From the NCBI GenBank assembly GCA_003551265.1, contig PUMG01000034.1, positions 1-25,885 of the forward strand: a stretch of 25,885 nucleotides of DNA, in the 5' to 3' direction. The DNA comes from Halovenus sp. GTDB taxonomy: Archaea; Halobacteriota; Halobacteria; Halobacteriales; Haloarculaceae. How positions within the stretch are numbered: position 1 is the stretch's first letter; every line of letters starts with the position of its first letter. The notes beneath the pieces were generated by a model that made no database searches, had not been told where the DNA came from, and worked only from the letters and a program-made list of their open reading frames with translations. Positions 7,004 through 14,505 of the stretch are shown here, in pieces. The position numbers were made by a program, and so were the translations under genes.

Positions 7004-7807
7004 TTACGGCCTTTCCACTCGTTTACCGATTTCACCTTTGACGTTGAGCGTGTCGAAGTCGTGGTCCGGTCGGAGGTTGACGAAATCAAGATACGCCTCT
7101 GCCTCCAGCAACACCTCACCGGAGTAGTATCTGGCTGCAGTTTCGACAGTTTGCTGGGCACCGATGAGCGGTTCGAGCGCAGCGAGCGCGCACGCGATGT
7201 CGTATGCTCGGGCATCTTCGATGGCGTCCTCGTTCACCTTGGTCGCATCGATGAAATACAACTCACCGTCGAGAACGAGGACGTTCTCACCCCGGAGGTC
7301 ACCGTGAGCCAGACCGGCGTCGTGCATCTCCGAGAGCGCGCCAAAGAGGTCAGCCACAACGTCTTCGACCTGCTCTGTATCTATCTGCTCGAGCGTTTCG
7401 AACTCCGGGAGGAACTCAAGAACGAGTACCCCGTATCCATCGTACTCGAACGCTTCGAGTGGCTCTGGCGCGTTGATGCCGAGTTCACGGATTCGCTGAG
7501 TCGCTTCGAGGTCGTGTTGAGCCATATTCATCGGCGTTTCGAAGCGCTCGAAAAACCCTTCACTGCGGCTTGATAACACTCCGATATTTCGGCCAGCAGT
7601 CAACAGTCCATGGATGATCGAGTTCTGTTCGGTGATGATTTTGACGAACAGTTGTTCGTTGACGACGCACGGAATCGAGAGCCAGTTGTCGGCTTCGAGT
7701 TGTCGGACAGATTCGAACGTGTATCCTTGTCTGCGTGTCGCTTCCCGTGCAACGGCCTCAATCACCTCCGGTGGAAGCTGACCGCGCAGGAACCGTCGAA
7801 TTGCCAT
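7004..7807 (-). CDS. RIO-type serine/threonine protein kinase-like protein
   Basis: This 267-residue protein has a small N-terminal helical part (residues 1-35) and an atypical kinase domain. The ATP-binding lysine is probably Lys56 (LFVKIITE), with the partner acidic residue in HDLEATQRI. The catalytic loop is HGDLRGENVLV (His168, Asp170, Asn175) and the metal-binding Asp187 is in FIDATK, replacing DFG as in RIO and Bud32-like kinases. Catalytic residues are intact, so it is probably active; the substrate is unknown. RIO proteins in archaea often act in ribosome maturation. The gene diverges from the acetate-CoA ligase gene over 108 bases, with its own TATA box (GATAAATTA, 7832-7840). Confidence 0.82.
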   Translation of the reverse strand: MAIRRFLRGQLPPEVIEAVAREATRRQGYTFESVRQLEADNWLSIPCVVNEQLFVKIITEQNSIIHGLLTAGRNIGVLSSRSEGFFERFETPMNMAQHDLEATQRIRELGINAPEPLEAFEYDGYGVLVLEFLPEFETLEQIDTEQVEDVVADLFGALSEMHDAGLAHGDLRGENVLVLDGELYFIDATKVNEDAIEDARAYDIACALAALEPLIGAQQTVETAARYYSGEVLLEAEAYLDFVNLRPDHDFDTLNVKGEIGKRVERP

Positions 7808-7831
7808 GGACGATACTGCGTGACGTATCCA

Positions 7832-7889
7832 GATAAATTATCGCATCGACCGAAAACAGAGTCTCAGAAACACAGACGAGTAAATATAT
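7832..7889. promoter_or_regulatory. Divergent promoter region, kinase gene / acd
   Basis: Two TATA boxes lie in the 108-base gap. GATAAATTA at 7832-7840 (read on the minus strand as TAATTTATC) is about 29 bases before the kinase ATG. TAAATATAT at 7881-7889 is about 31 bases before the acd ATG. Both genes would be leaderless or nearly so, with back-to-back core promoters that could share a regulator. Confidence 0.6.
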
Positions 7890-7915
7890 CACGATACCTT
7901 CCCTACCATCACACG

Positions 7916-10042
7916 ATGGGTGAGCTATCGACGCTGTTTGCCCCGGAATGTGTCGCCGTTGTCGGGGCGTCCGACGAACCGGGCACCGTTGGCCACGCGA
8001 TTACGAAGAATCTGCGTGACGATTTCGAGGGGACTGTCGTTCCAGTCAACCCGAACCGTGAGAATGTACTCGGGCTCGAGTGTTATGACTCTGTCCGAGA
8101 GGCCAGCGAGGCTGATATAACTGTTGACGTTGCCGTTGTGGTCGTTCCACCGACGATTGCGCTTGACGTTATCGAGGAAGCCGCCCAGACCGGCGTCGAG
8201 AACGTCGTCGTCATCACTGCGGGCTTCAGCGAAGCCGGCAGCGAAGGCTCCGGGCGCGAACGCGAACTGGTCGCTCTCGCAGAGAAGTACGACCTGAACC
8301 TGGTCGGACCGAACTCTCTCGGTATCATGAGCACGACAGTCGGTCTCAACGCGACGTTCGGGCCACGAAGCGCTTCACCGGGTAATATCTCGTTCATGAG
8401 CCAGTCTGGCGCGTTCATCACTGCTGTCCTCGACTGGGCGGCCGACCGCCACCTCGGGTTCAAAGACGTCGTCTCACTCGGAAACAAAGCAGTCCTCGAC
8501 GAGAGTGATTTTATCAGACAGTGGGGCGATGACGAGGGAACAGACGTCATTCTCGGCTATCTGGAGGATATCGGCGACGGCCGGTCGTTCATCGACACGG
8601 CACAGACGGTAACCAGAGAGACGCCGATGGTGGTCGTCAAATCTGGTCGGACCGAGGCAGGAGCCTCCGCCGCAGCATCACACACGGGGGCAATCGCTGG
8701 CAGCGACACCGCCTACAGAGCTGGGCTCGAACAGGCTGGCGTGTTGCGAGTCGAGACCGTACAGGACCTGTTCGACTTCGCCTCCATCCTCGCTGGACAG
8801 CCACTTCCGGAGACGGAGGGCGTCGCGATTGTGTCCAACGCTGGTGGTCCGGGTGTGATGGCGACCGATGCCGTAGGTGACTCGTCACTCGAACTCGCAA
8901 CGTTCAGCGACGAGACGCTTGCCCGCCTCGAAGACCGACTCCCTTCGGAGGCGAATCTCTACAACCCGGTGGACATCATTGGGGATGCGACAATTGACCG
9001 CTTCGAGGACACGATAGACATCGTTCTCGACGACGAGAACGTCGGGATGGCCGTTGTTCTCTCGTGTCCGACGGCAGTTCTCTCCTATGAAGAACTCGCG
9101 GAAGTGATTGCATCGCTACACGAGAAACACGGAACACCTGTCGCAACGGCACTGATGGGTGGCTCCTCGACGGAGACCGCGGCACACACACTCAGCGAGA
9201 GTGGCATCCCCACGTACTTCGACCCGGAACGAGCAGTTCGCAGTCTCGACGCGCTCGCCAGGTACGCCCGGAGACGCGACCACGAGTACGAGACGCCAGC
9301 ACAGTTCGACATCGACCGGGAGCGCATCGACGAAATCCTCACGGCTGCGGTCGAATCTGGCCAGACCAGACTCGGAGTGGAGTCGATGGATCTGCTGGAG
9401 GCCTGTGAGATTCCAACTCCGACTGGGGAGGTCGTCAACAGTCCTCGTCGGGCGACAGCTGTCGCCCGCGAAATCGACGGTGATGTCGTAATGAAGATTG
9501 TCAGTCCGGATATCAGCCACAAATCCGACATCGGCGGCGTCGAAATCGGCGTCGCGACTGAGGAGGTCGCCGACACCTACGAGGACCTCGTCGTCAGGGC
9601 ACGCAACTACCAGCCGGATGCGAAAGTCCTCGGCGTCCAGATACAGGAGATGGTCGATGTCGATGCAGGGACAGAATCGATTGTGGGCGTCACCCGTGAC
9701 CCGCAGTTCGGACCGCTCGTGATGTTCGGACTCGGCGGTATCTTCGTCGAGGTGATGGAAGACACCGCGTTCAGGGTCGCTCCGGTTGCCGAATCAGCGG
9801 TCAGAGAGATGGTTGACGAGATTACCTCGTCACCGCTTCTGTACGGCGCGCGTGGCCGCGAGCGCGCTGATGTGGACGCACTGGTCGAGGTCATCCAGCG
9901 CATCTCCCAGCTCGTCACCGAGTTTCCGGTCATCACGGAGCTCGACATCAACCCCGTCGTCGTCCTTCCGGACGGCGTTGCAGCCATCGACCTCCGGCTC
10001 ACGCTGGACCCGGACGCAGTAACCACAGAGGTGGACTCATGA
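7916..10042 (+). CDS. acd: Acetate-CoA ligase (ADP-forming), single-chain alpha-beta fusion
   Basis: The enzyme converts acetyl-CoA, ADP and phosphate to acetate, CoA and ATP, the main archaeal way of making ATP from acetyl-CoA by substrate-level phosphorylation. The 708-residue product joins both subunits found separately in Pyrococcus. In order: a CoA-binding Rossmann domain (VAVVGASDEPGTVGHAI), succinyl-CoA-ligase-like domains, and a C-terminal ATP-grasp domain (from about residue 480). The His expected to carry phosphate is His256 in ASHTGAIAG; the relay His in the ATP-grasp part is His535 in ISHKSDIGGVE. I start at MGELSTLF (7916) because the upstream open frame is the antisense of the kinase gene. 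The stop overlaps the next gene by four bases. Related acyl-CoA ligases could use other acyl groups. Confidence 0.92.
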   Translation: MGELSTLFAPECVAVVGASDEPGTVGHAITKNLRDDFEGTVVPVNPNRENVLGLECYDSVREASEADITVDVAVVVVPPTIALDVIEEAAQTGVENVVVITAGFSEAGSEGSGRERELVALAEKYDLNLVGPNSLGIMSTTVGLNATFGPRSASPGNISFMSQSGAFITAVLDWAADRHLGFKDVVSLGNKAVLDESDFIRQWGDDEGTDVILGYLEDIGDGRSFIDTAQTVTRETPMVVVKSGRTEAGASAAASHTGAIAGSDTAYRAGLEQAGVLRVETVQDLFDFASILAGQPLPETEGVAIVSNAGGPGVMATDAVGDSSLELATFSDETLARLEDRLPSEANLYNPVDIIGDATIDRFEDTIDIVLDDENVGMAVVLSCPTAVLSYEELAEVIASLHEKHGTPVATALMGGSSTETAAHTLSESGIPTYFDPERAVRSLDALARYARRRDHEYETPAQFDIDRERIDEILTAAVESGQTRLGVESMDLLEACEIPTPTGEVVNSPRRATAVAREIDGDVVMKIVSPDISHKSDIGGVEIGVATEEVADTYEDLVVRARNYQPDAKVLGVQIQEMVDVDAGTESIVGVTRDPQFGPLVMFGLGGIFVEVMEDTAFRVAPVAESAVREMVDEITSSPLLYGARGRERADVDALVEVIQRISQLVTEFPVITELDINPVVVLPDGVAAIDLRLTLDPDAVTTEVDS

Positions 10043-11103
10043 GTACGATACTGGTCACGTCAACGGAAGAAGGGACAGGAAAGACAGCAATCACTATCGC
10101 CCTGGCGAAACTCCTCGCTGAGCGCGACGAAACAGTCGGCTACATGAAGCCCAAGGGCACTCGACTGGAGAGTGCCGTCGGGAAGACGCGTGACGAGGAC
10201 CCGATGCTTGCACGCGAGGTGCTCGGACTCGACGCGCCGATGCACACACTCGAACCAATCGTGTACTCGCCGACGTTCGTACAGGAGGCGATTCGCGGGC
10301 GTGAGAGCGTCGACGCACTTCGTGAGCGTCTTCGTGATGCGTTCGACGAACTGGCAGAGGACACTGACCATATGCTCCTCGAAGGGGGTGGCCGTCTCTG
10401 GACGGGCGGCATCGTGGAGTTGGCGGATACCGACGTGGCCGAGTTGCTGGATGCACAGATACTCCTCGTGAGTGGATACGACCAGCCAGAAGACATCGAC
10501 GAGGTTCTGGCTGCCGCTGCCGATATTGGTGACCGTCTCAGAGGTGTGTTGTTCAACAACGTCTCGGGAACCGATCTCGACGCACTCTCAGAGGACATCA
10601 TGCCGTTTCTCGACACTCGAGGTATCGAAACCATCGGTGCAGTGCCACACGACCCGGCACTCGCTGGCGTGACGGTCGATGAACTCGCGAGCAGTCTGGG
10701 TGCACAGATACTGACTCCCGACGCCCCCAGGGACCGCCGAGTAGAACGGTTCTCTGTCGGAGCGATGGGTGCCGAGGCGGCACTCAAACAGTTCCGCCGG
10801 ACACGAGCAAGCGCCATCATCACCGGTGGAGACCGGTCTGATATTCAGACGGCAGCGTTGCAGGCTTCGGGAACGGCGTGTCTTGTCCTCACCGGAGGGT
10901 ACCGTCCGTCCCAGGCAGTCCTCGGGAAAGCTACGGACAGAGGAGTTCCAGTCTTGCTCGTCCAGACGGACACGCGGACGACGATTGACCGGACGGAAGC
11001 CCGTCTTCGCTCGGGGCGAACACAGCGCCCGGAGACCGTCGAACAGATGGCCCGTCTGCTGGAAGAGAGTATCGACACTGAGAGTCTCTTCGAGCGCGAG
11101 TGA
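10039..11103 (+). CDS. BioD-like/DRTGG-domain protein (phosphotransacetylase N-terminal family)
   Basis: The 354-residue protein starts with a BioD-like P-loop domain (ILVTSTEEGTGKTAITIALA, Walker A within the first 20 residues; QILLVSGYDQPEDIDEVL; GVLFNNVSG) and ends with a DRTGG-type domain (VGAMGAEAALKQFRRTRASAIITGGDR, then CLVLTGGYRPS). This matches the regulatory N-terminal half of large phosphotransacetylases, without the catalytic acetyl-transfer domain. Its ATG overlaps the acd stop (ATGA), so the two are translationally coupled. Because Pta N-terminal domains sense metabolites and tune acetyl-phosphate flux, a regulatory role on the acetate ligase is plausible, but that is inference. 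It has no P-loop partner domain for biotin synthesis. Confidence 0.82.
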   Translation: MSTILVTSTEEGTGKTAITIALAKLLAERDETVGYMKPKGTRLESAVGKTRDEDPMLAREVLGLDAPMHTLEPIVYSPTFVQEAIRGRESVDALRERLRDAFDELAEDTDHMLLEGGGRLWTGGIVELADTDVAELLDAQILLVSGYDQPEDIDEVLAAAADIGDRLRGVLFNNVSGTDLDALSEDIMPFLDTRGIETIGAVPHDPALAGVTVDELASSLGAQILTPDAPRDRRVERFSVGAMGAEAALKQFRRTRASAIITGGDRSDIQTAALQASGTACLVLTGGYRPSQAVLGKATDRGVPVLLVQTDTRTTIDRTEARLRSGRTQRPETVEQMARLLEESIDTESLFERE

Positions 11104-11162
11104 GAGTGACACTTTCTTCGAGTCCGAAGCCGAGTGAACGCTTCGTTCGTGTCTCAACGCTC

Positions 11163-11186
11163 GAAATAGGTGTATACACTTATTTC
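11163..11186. promoter_or_regulatory. 24-bp near-perfect palindrome overlapping a TATA-like sequence
   Basis: The left half GAAATAGGTGTA and right half TATACACTTATTTC-type arm are complementary at 11 of 12 positions; the only exception is a G/T pair at 11169/11180. The right half contains a TATA-like CTTATTT about 27 bases before the first hairpin at 11209. It looks like an operator covering a promoter for the candidate RNA that follows. It could also be a simple terminator hairpin for the upstream acd operon, although no T-tract follows. Confidence 0.55.
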
Positions 11187-11204
11187 ACTCGGGTATGTAG
11201 CTGT

Positions 11205-11313
11205 AAGTGGAGCCATCTGGCTCCGTAGTGTCACACGCGAGGAGGAACGTTCCGACCGCCTCCTCGGGTTCGACGTGGGGAGGACGTTCCGACCGCCCCC
11301 CCACATCTTTTTC
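11205..11313 (+). ncRNA. Candidate structured small RNA with twin hairpins sharing one loop
   Basis: Three stem-loops follow each other in the 243-base gap. Hairpin A: GGAGCC-ATCT-GGCTCC (11209-11224). Hairpin B: stem CGAGGAGG/CCTCCTCG (11238-11266). Hairpin C: stem GTGGGG-A-GG paired with a C-rich arm ending CCCCAC (11275-11304). B and C have different stem sequences that each pair, yet share the same 14 bases ACGTTCCGACCGCC (11247-11260 and 11284-11297) covering the loop and closing pairs. Different stems with the same loop point to RNA structure and a loop-binding partner. A T5 run (11308-11312) after hairpin C could be the terminator. The 5' and 3' ends given here are estimates from the TATA-like site and the T-run. 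I do not recognise it as a known RNA family. Confidence 0.45.
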
Positions 11314-11346
11314 AAGATAGTTTCTCACCACCGCCTCGGATTTTCT

Positions 11347-11625
11347 TCACGCAATCTCTAGCCCGCCGCCGTTGCCTTCGTCGGTCTCGTCCCACTCCAG
11401 TTCGAACTCGATACTTCGCTCGTAGGGTCCACCCTCTGGTCCCTCACGCTCGGCTTTGACCTCGAATGTCGGTCTCGCTGGTGGTTCCATCGTGACTGAC
11501 TCATCACCCGCTTTCAGCGTGATGTCGTCCCCTCCCTCGAGGTTGTCCGCAACCGTTCGGAGGTACGTGGCAATCTCGCTTCGGTCCATCCGACTCTCCG
11601 ATTTGAACAGCACTTCTTCTGGCAT
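11347..11625 (-). CDS. Amphi-Trp domain-containing protein
   Basis: The 92-residue protein starts MPEEVLFKSESRMDRSEIA, followed by a helix (TYLRTVADNLEGGDDITLKAG) and a beta-rich end with EFELEWDE. This is the wording of the amphi-Trp family, small proteins conserved in haloarchaea and some bacteria whose function is unknown. Only one Trp is present here, in the strand FELEWDE. The last residues (ETDEGNGGGLEIA) are low-complexity and acidic. It has a TATA box (AGATAAAG, 11649-11656, read on the minus strand as CTTTATCT) 27 bases upstream and diverges from the next plus-strand gene over only 68 bases. Its 3' end faces the candidate structured RNA. Confidence 0.82.
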   Translation of the reverse strand: MPEEVLFKSESRMDRSEIATYLRTVADNLEGGDDITLKAGDESVTMEPPARPTFEVKAEREGPEGGPYERSIEFELEWDETDEGNGGGLEIA

Positions 11626-11648
11626 AGCTGAAACTACGCTGGACAGCC

Positions 11649-11670
11649 AGATAAAGACGGAGGTTCTTTA
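11649..11670. promoter_or_regulatory. Divergent TATA boxes, amphi-Trp gene / small unknown gene
   Basis: AGATAAAG (11649-11656) read on the minus strand as CTTTATCT is 27 bases before the amphi-Trp ATG at 11625. GTTCTTTA (11663-11670) is 27 bases before the ATG at 11694 on the plus strand. The two boxes are within 25 bases, so the two promoters may interfere or be co-regulated. Confidence 0.5.
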
Positions 11671-11693
11671 CCGCACACTCACAAACAGTGCCC

Positions 11694-11978
11694 ATGGCAG
11701 AAGAGACTGTTACGGTTACTGTCGAAGCAGGCCAGCACAGCGAGGAACTCACTGTTCCAACCGCACTGACCGACGTGTTGAGCGAAGAGGGTGACTCACC
11801 GGCATCGGTCGTCGCCGACCTCGCTGTACTCTCGCTGGCACAGCAAGCACACGGTATCGTCCATCACAGCCACGGTGACGCTGGTGAGGAACTCGAAGCC
11901 GCCGAGAAACTGGTACTCGAAACGTTCGAGGAACGCTTCGGCAAGACCTTCGCCGAGATGACCGGTCACAGCCACTGA
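11694..11978 (+). CDS. Conserved haloarchaeal protein of unknown function (94 aa)
   Basis: The 94-residue acidic protein starts MAEETVTVTVEAGQHSEEL. It has a short beta-rich N terminus, then helices (TALTDVLSEEG; ASVVADLAVLSLAQQAHGIVHHSHGD; EELEAAEKLVLETFEERFGKTFAEMTGHSH). The His clusters HHSH and HSH at the end of two helices could bind metal, but no known metalloprotein motif is complete. No signal peptide or membrane segment is present. I start at the ATG at 11694 instead of the in-frame GTG six bases earlier. It resembles conserved haloarchaeal hypotheticals I have seen, but I cannot name the family. Confidence 0.7.
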   Translation: MAEETVTVTVEAGQHSEELTVPTALTDVLSEEGDSPASVVADLAVLSLAQQAHGIVHHSHGDAGEELEAAEKLVLETFEERFGKTFAEMTGHSH

Positions 11979-12021
11979 TACGACTCCCTTCGGTCGCAGT
12001 CAGGGTAAAGGAGGTCGCTCG

Positions 12022-13947
12022 CTACTCTTCTTCGGGAAGGACAGCCGATGTCCCAATCTCCTCGTCAATTTCAGCGTCAGCCATCTTCTCGACGAGCGCG
12101 TCGATAACCTCCTCGCGCATTCCGCTGACGAACTTGATAGAGCCGACGACGAGGTGCCCACCACCTGAAACACCGCCGCCGGGTACCTCGGCTTTCAGCT
12201 CGGTGACCATCTCTGGGATGTCGAGACGTACCCCGTCAGAGCGCAAGACGGCGAAGTCAGGACCGTATCCGATAGTGATGACCGGGTCACCGGTCTCTTC
12301 GACCTTGCGGTCGTGAATCTTGCCTGTCGTCTTCCCCGGGGCGGGATAGGTGAACCGTCTGGCGTGGTTCTCGACGTCGATCCGGTAGAGGTGTGCGCCG
12401 TTGTCGAGCGCTTCGTGGGTGACGTGTTGCATCGCCGCATCGAGTTGAATCTCGACGTCTCGTTTCGCCCGTGCTGCGAACAGGTCGACCAGTCGCTCGT
12501 GGCGCTCGCGGTCGTCACAGTTGACAGCGAGCAGGTCGTTTATCAGCTCTTTGCCGTCGTTGTACCGGAGCCAGTACGTCGCATAGTCGAGCGCCTCACC
12601 GATTTCGACCAGTCGACGCTCGTCGTATCCCTCTTCGAGGGCGAGCGCCAGATAGTCGTTCATCGCTTCGCCCTCCGAGCGGTCGGCGAGACCGGCCACT
12701 GCCGGGACGTGTCGTATCTCACTGGTGATGTCCGGGTGAATCATGCGGGCGATTTCGACGCACATCATCCCGGTCGTGATGCGGTAGTCCTCGCCGTGGA
12801 GGTACGGATTGACGTGCATTTCGACCAGTTCTTCGACCGCCTCTGGGTCTGGGTGGTGGTGGTCGACAACGAGAACCGGGATGTCGTAGTGTGCCAGATT
12901 CCGGTATGCGGGCGTGTCTTCCTCGGTGCTGCCGTTGTCGAGCATCAACACGAGTGGGAGTTTCTGTCCGTGGCGTTTGCGGTCCTCCAGCGCGTAGTTC
13001 ATGTCCCGGGTAACGTCTTCGAGTTCGTAGAACGGGGCCTTGCTGGGCAGTCGCCTGAGCAGGTGGCGCGGCGCGTCCGGGTCCTCCCAGGTCCGGGCGA
13101 TAAACTGTTCGAGCGCGTACTGCAGCGGGACGCTCGCACAGAGCCCGTCACCATCTGCGTGGTGGCGCATCCGAATCGGCCGACCTTCGAGGACGGTCTC
13201 GCGCAGACGACGGGCGACCGCTTCGAGGTCGTCGGACAACTTCTCGAACGCTGGCCACTCGACGAGCGGTTCGACTGCTTCCGGTTCGGCCACTGCCGCT
13301 TCTCCGTCTCGAAGACGGCCGAGGACCTCCTGTGCGCTGTCCCCCGTCAGGACAGAGAGGTTCTGTACCTCGATCTGTGTGTAGTCTCGTCGCGGTTCAG
13401 GGACGCCGACGACTCGAACGATATCGTCGATTTCGACCCCCGGAAACGCCCGGACGCCGGCATCTTCGAACGCGGCGCAGGGGACGACGCCCGTTTCGGT
13501 TCGGACCTGGAAGATGGTCGGGCCACTGGTCTGTTTCACCTGGACGACCTGCCCGTCGAGGTGGACAACTTCGCCGGTGAACGCTGACGCTTCTTCCGTG
13601 GTGATTCGCTCGCCCGGAGCGACACGCACAGTGTCGTACTCAGCCATCTGGACCTCTGCGAAGCCGAGGTCGCCATCCTCGTGGATTTCGAGCAGTTCGA
13701 CGATGAGTTCGTCGCCAACGTCGTACCTGCCGACGAGGTTCGAACTGTGAACGAGACCCGAAATCGACTCTGAGAGGTCGACGAAGATACCGTACTCGAC
13801 GACACCGTTGACGGAGGCGTGGTAACGCTTGCCCGTTTCGATATCGTCGATGGTACATCGGGGAGCGAGGTCGTAGACAATCTTCGTGGCTGCAGCCTCT
13901 TCGGCGAGGTCGGCACCATCGTTTCTGGTGCCGTTGGGTGTAGACAT
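12022..13947 (-). CDS. DHH-family phosphoesterase with S1 and OB domains (RecJ/GAN-like)
   Basis: The 641-residue protein starts MSTPNGTRNDGADLAEEAA. An S1 RNA-binding domain (about residues 37-90: GKRYHASVNGVVEYGIFVDL) is followed by an OB-fold segment (about 120-210: FTGEVVHLDGQVVQVKQTSG) and a DHH phosphoesterase domain. Catalytic motifs are HHADGDG (about 262-268), LMLDNGSTEE, VVDHHHPD, and the DHHA1 motif SGGGHLVVGS near the C terminus. Such proteins are metal-dependent 5'-3' exonucleases on single-stranded DNA or RNA; archaeal members include the GINS-associated nuclease GAN and halo-RecJ paralogues. S1 plus OB domains suggest RNA handling or tRNA/DNA repair. The open frame upstream to 14019 overlaps the promoter and is not family-like. 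A TATA-like CTTAAAAA (minus strand, 13973-13980) lies 29 bases upstream. Confidence 0.88.
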   Translation of the reverse strand: MSTPNGTRNDGADLAEEAAATKIVYDLAPRCTIDDIETGKRYHASVNGVVEYGIFVDLSESISGLVHSSNLVGRYDVGDELIVELLEIHEDGDLGFAEVQMAEYDTVRVAPGERITTEEASAFTGEVVHLDGQVVQVKQTSGPTIFQVRTETGVVPCAAFEDAGVRAFPGVEIDDIVRVVGVPEPRRDYTQIEVQNLSVLTGDSAQEVLGRLRDGEAAVAEPEAVEPLVEWPAFEKLSDDLEAVARRLRETVLEGRPIRMRHHADGDGLCASVPLQYALEQFIARTWEDPDAPRHLLRRLPSKAPFYELEDVTRDMNYALEDRKRHGQKLPLVLMLDNGSTEEDTPAYRNLAHYDIPVLVVDHHHPDPEAVEELVEMHVNPYLHGEDYRITTGMMCVEIARMIHPDITSEIRHVPAVAGLADRSEGEAMNDYLALALEEGYDERRLVEIGEALDYATYWLRYNDGKELINDLLAVNCDDRERHERLVDLFAARAKRDVEIQLDAAMQHVTHEALDNGAHLYRIDVENHARRFTYPAPGKTTGKIHDRKVEETGDPVITIGYGPDFAVLRSDGVRLDIPEMVTELKAEVPGGGVSGGGHLVVGSIKFVSGMREEVIDALVEKMADAEIDEEIGTSAVLPEEE

Positions 13948-13972
13948 ATACGAACCGTAGGTGACTTGCCGG

Positions 13973-13980
13973 TTTTTAAG
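13973..13980 (-). promoter_or_regulatory. TATA box of the DHH/S1 gene
   Basis: TTTTTAAG, read on the minus strand as CTTAAAAA, is 29 bases before the ATG at 13947. It supports that start over the longer open frame. Confidence 0.5.
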
Positions 13981-14035
13981 CTTCGGTATACATCCGGACA
14001 ATTGATGAGACTGGTACACTAACGTTCCACCTGCG

Positions 14036-14383
14036 ATGGCCCGCTTCGAGACGGTTATCGAGGACGAGACGATCTACGTGGGGACACCGGACGGGCCCCT
14101 GGAGGTCGGGACAGTCGACAGTGTGCTGGCGGTCGTCGGTGGCCCATCCTGGGAGATAACGTACTCCGAGGAGGTGAAACAGCGCCACCCCGAGATAGAT
14201 ACCTCCGATGAGGGACTCATCGTGGACGTCGTCGACATGATGAACGCGATGACACACTCCGAGCGCTTCGTCAGAACGCTCGCTGCACAACCCACCGAAT
14301 CACCTGCTGACGACGACATCTCTCCGCGTCTCGGACTGTTTGTCGGAAAACTGCTGGAGAACCTCGAAAGCGGTGTCTCCTGA
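14036..14383 (+). CDS. Conserved haloarchaeal protein of unknown function (115 aa)
   Basis: The 115-residue acidic protein begins MARFETVIEDETIYVGTPDG and has a beta-rich first half with VGTVDSVLAVVGGPSWEITYSEE, then an amphipathic helix (DEGLIVDVVDMMNAMTHSERFVRTLAAQP), and a helical C terminus (RLGLFVGKLLENLESGVS). No cysteines, signal peptide or membrane span. I do not recognise the family and will not assign a function. Good GC3 bias and a divergent position to the DHH gene make it a convincing gene. It is followed by the toxin-antitoxin unit after 122 bases. Confidence 0.72.
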   Translation: MARFETVIEDETIYVGTPDGPLEVGTVDSVLAVVGGPSWEITYSEEVKQRHPEIDTSDEGLIVDVVDMMNAMTHSERFVRTLAAQPTESPADDDISPRLGLFVGKLLENLESGVS

Positions 14384-14451
14384 GAGGGTCGGTTGTGACT
14401 CATTACCACCGGTCGGATACAACCCTCGTCTGTCAGTTGGTTTCTCCTTGG

Positions 14452-14469
14452 TATGGGACATATCCCATA
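14452..14469. promoter_or_regulatory. Palindromic operator upstream of the TumE/TumA-type pair
   Basis: TATGGGA (14452-14458) and TCCCATA (14463-14469) are perfect inverted repeats around the 4-base spacer CATA. An imperfect copy with the same 4-base spacing, ATGGGA-CTCG-TACCAT, is at 14481-14496, and a third half-site, ATGGGATA, begins exactly at the start codon (14506). The AT-rich AGATTTTT (14469-14476) between the first two sites may be the TATA box. The layout fits autorepression by the antitoxin or the complex. Confidence 0.6.
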
Positions 14470-14480
14470 GATTTTTGCTG

Positions 14481-14496
14481 ATGGGACTCGTACCAT
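14481..14496. promoter_or_regulatory. Second, imperfect operator copy before the toxin gene
   Basis: ATGGGA and TACCAT flank CTCG; five of six base pairs match and the geometry equals that of the upstream operator. It lies 9 bases before the toxin start codon and within the likely transcription-start region. Confidence 0.45.
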
Positions 14497-14505
14497 ACAC
14501 CGGAA

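Noticed and set aside
11170..11361. 63-codon frame in the twin-hairpin locus
   Set aside because: It would start with GTG inside the palindrome, overlaps the end of the amphi-Trp gene, and the hairpin repeat would encode unrelated residues in different registers. RNA structure explains the repeats better.
12313..13587. A 424-codon plus-strand frame inside the DHH nuclease gene
   Set aside because: Antisense shadow of the DHH/S1 coding sequence, whose catalytic motifs are intact on the other strand.
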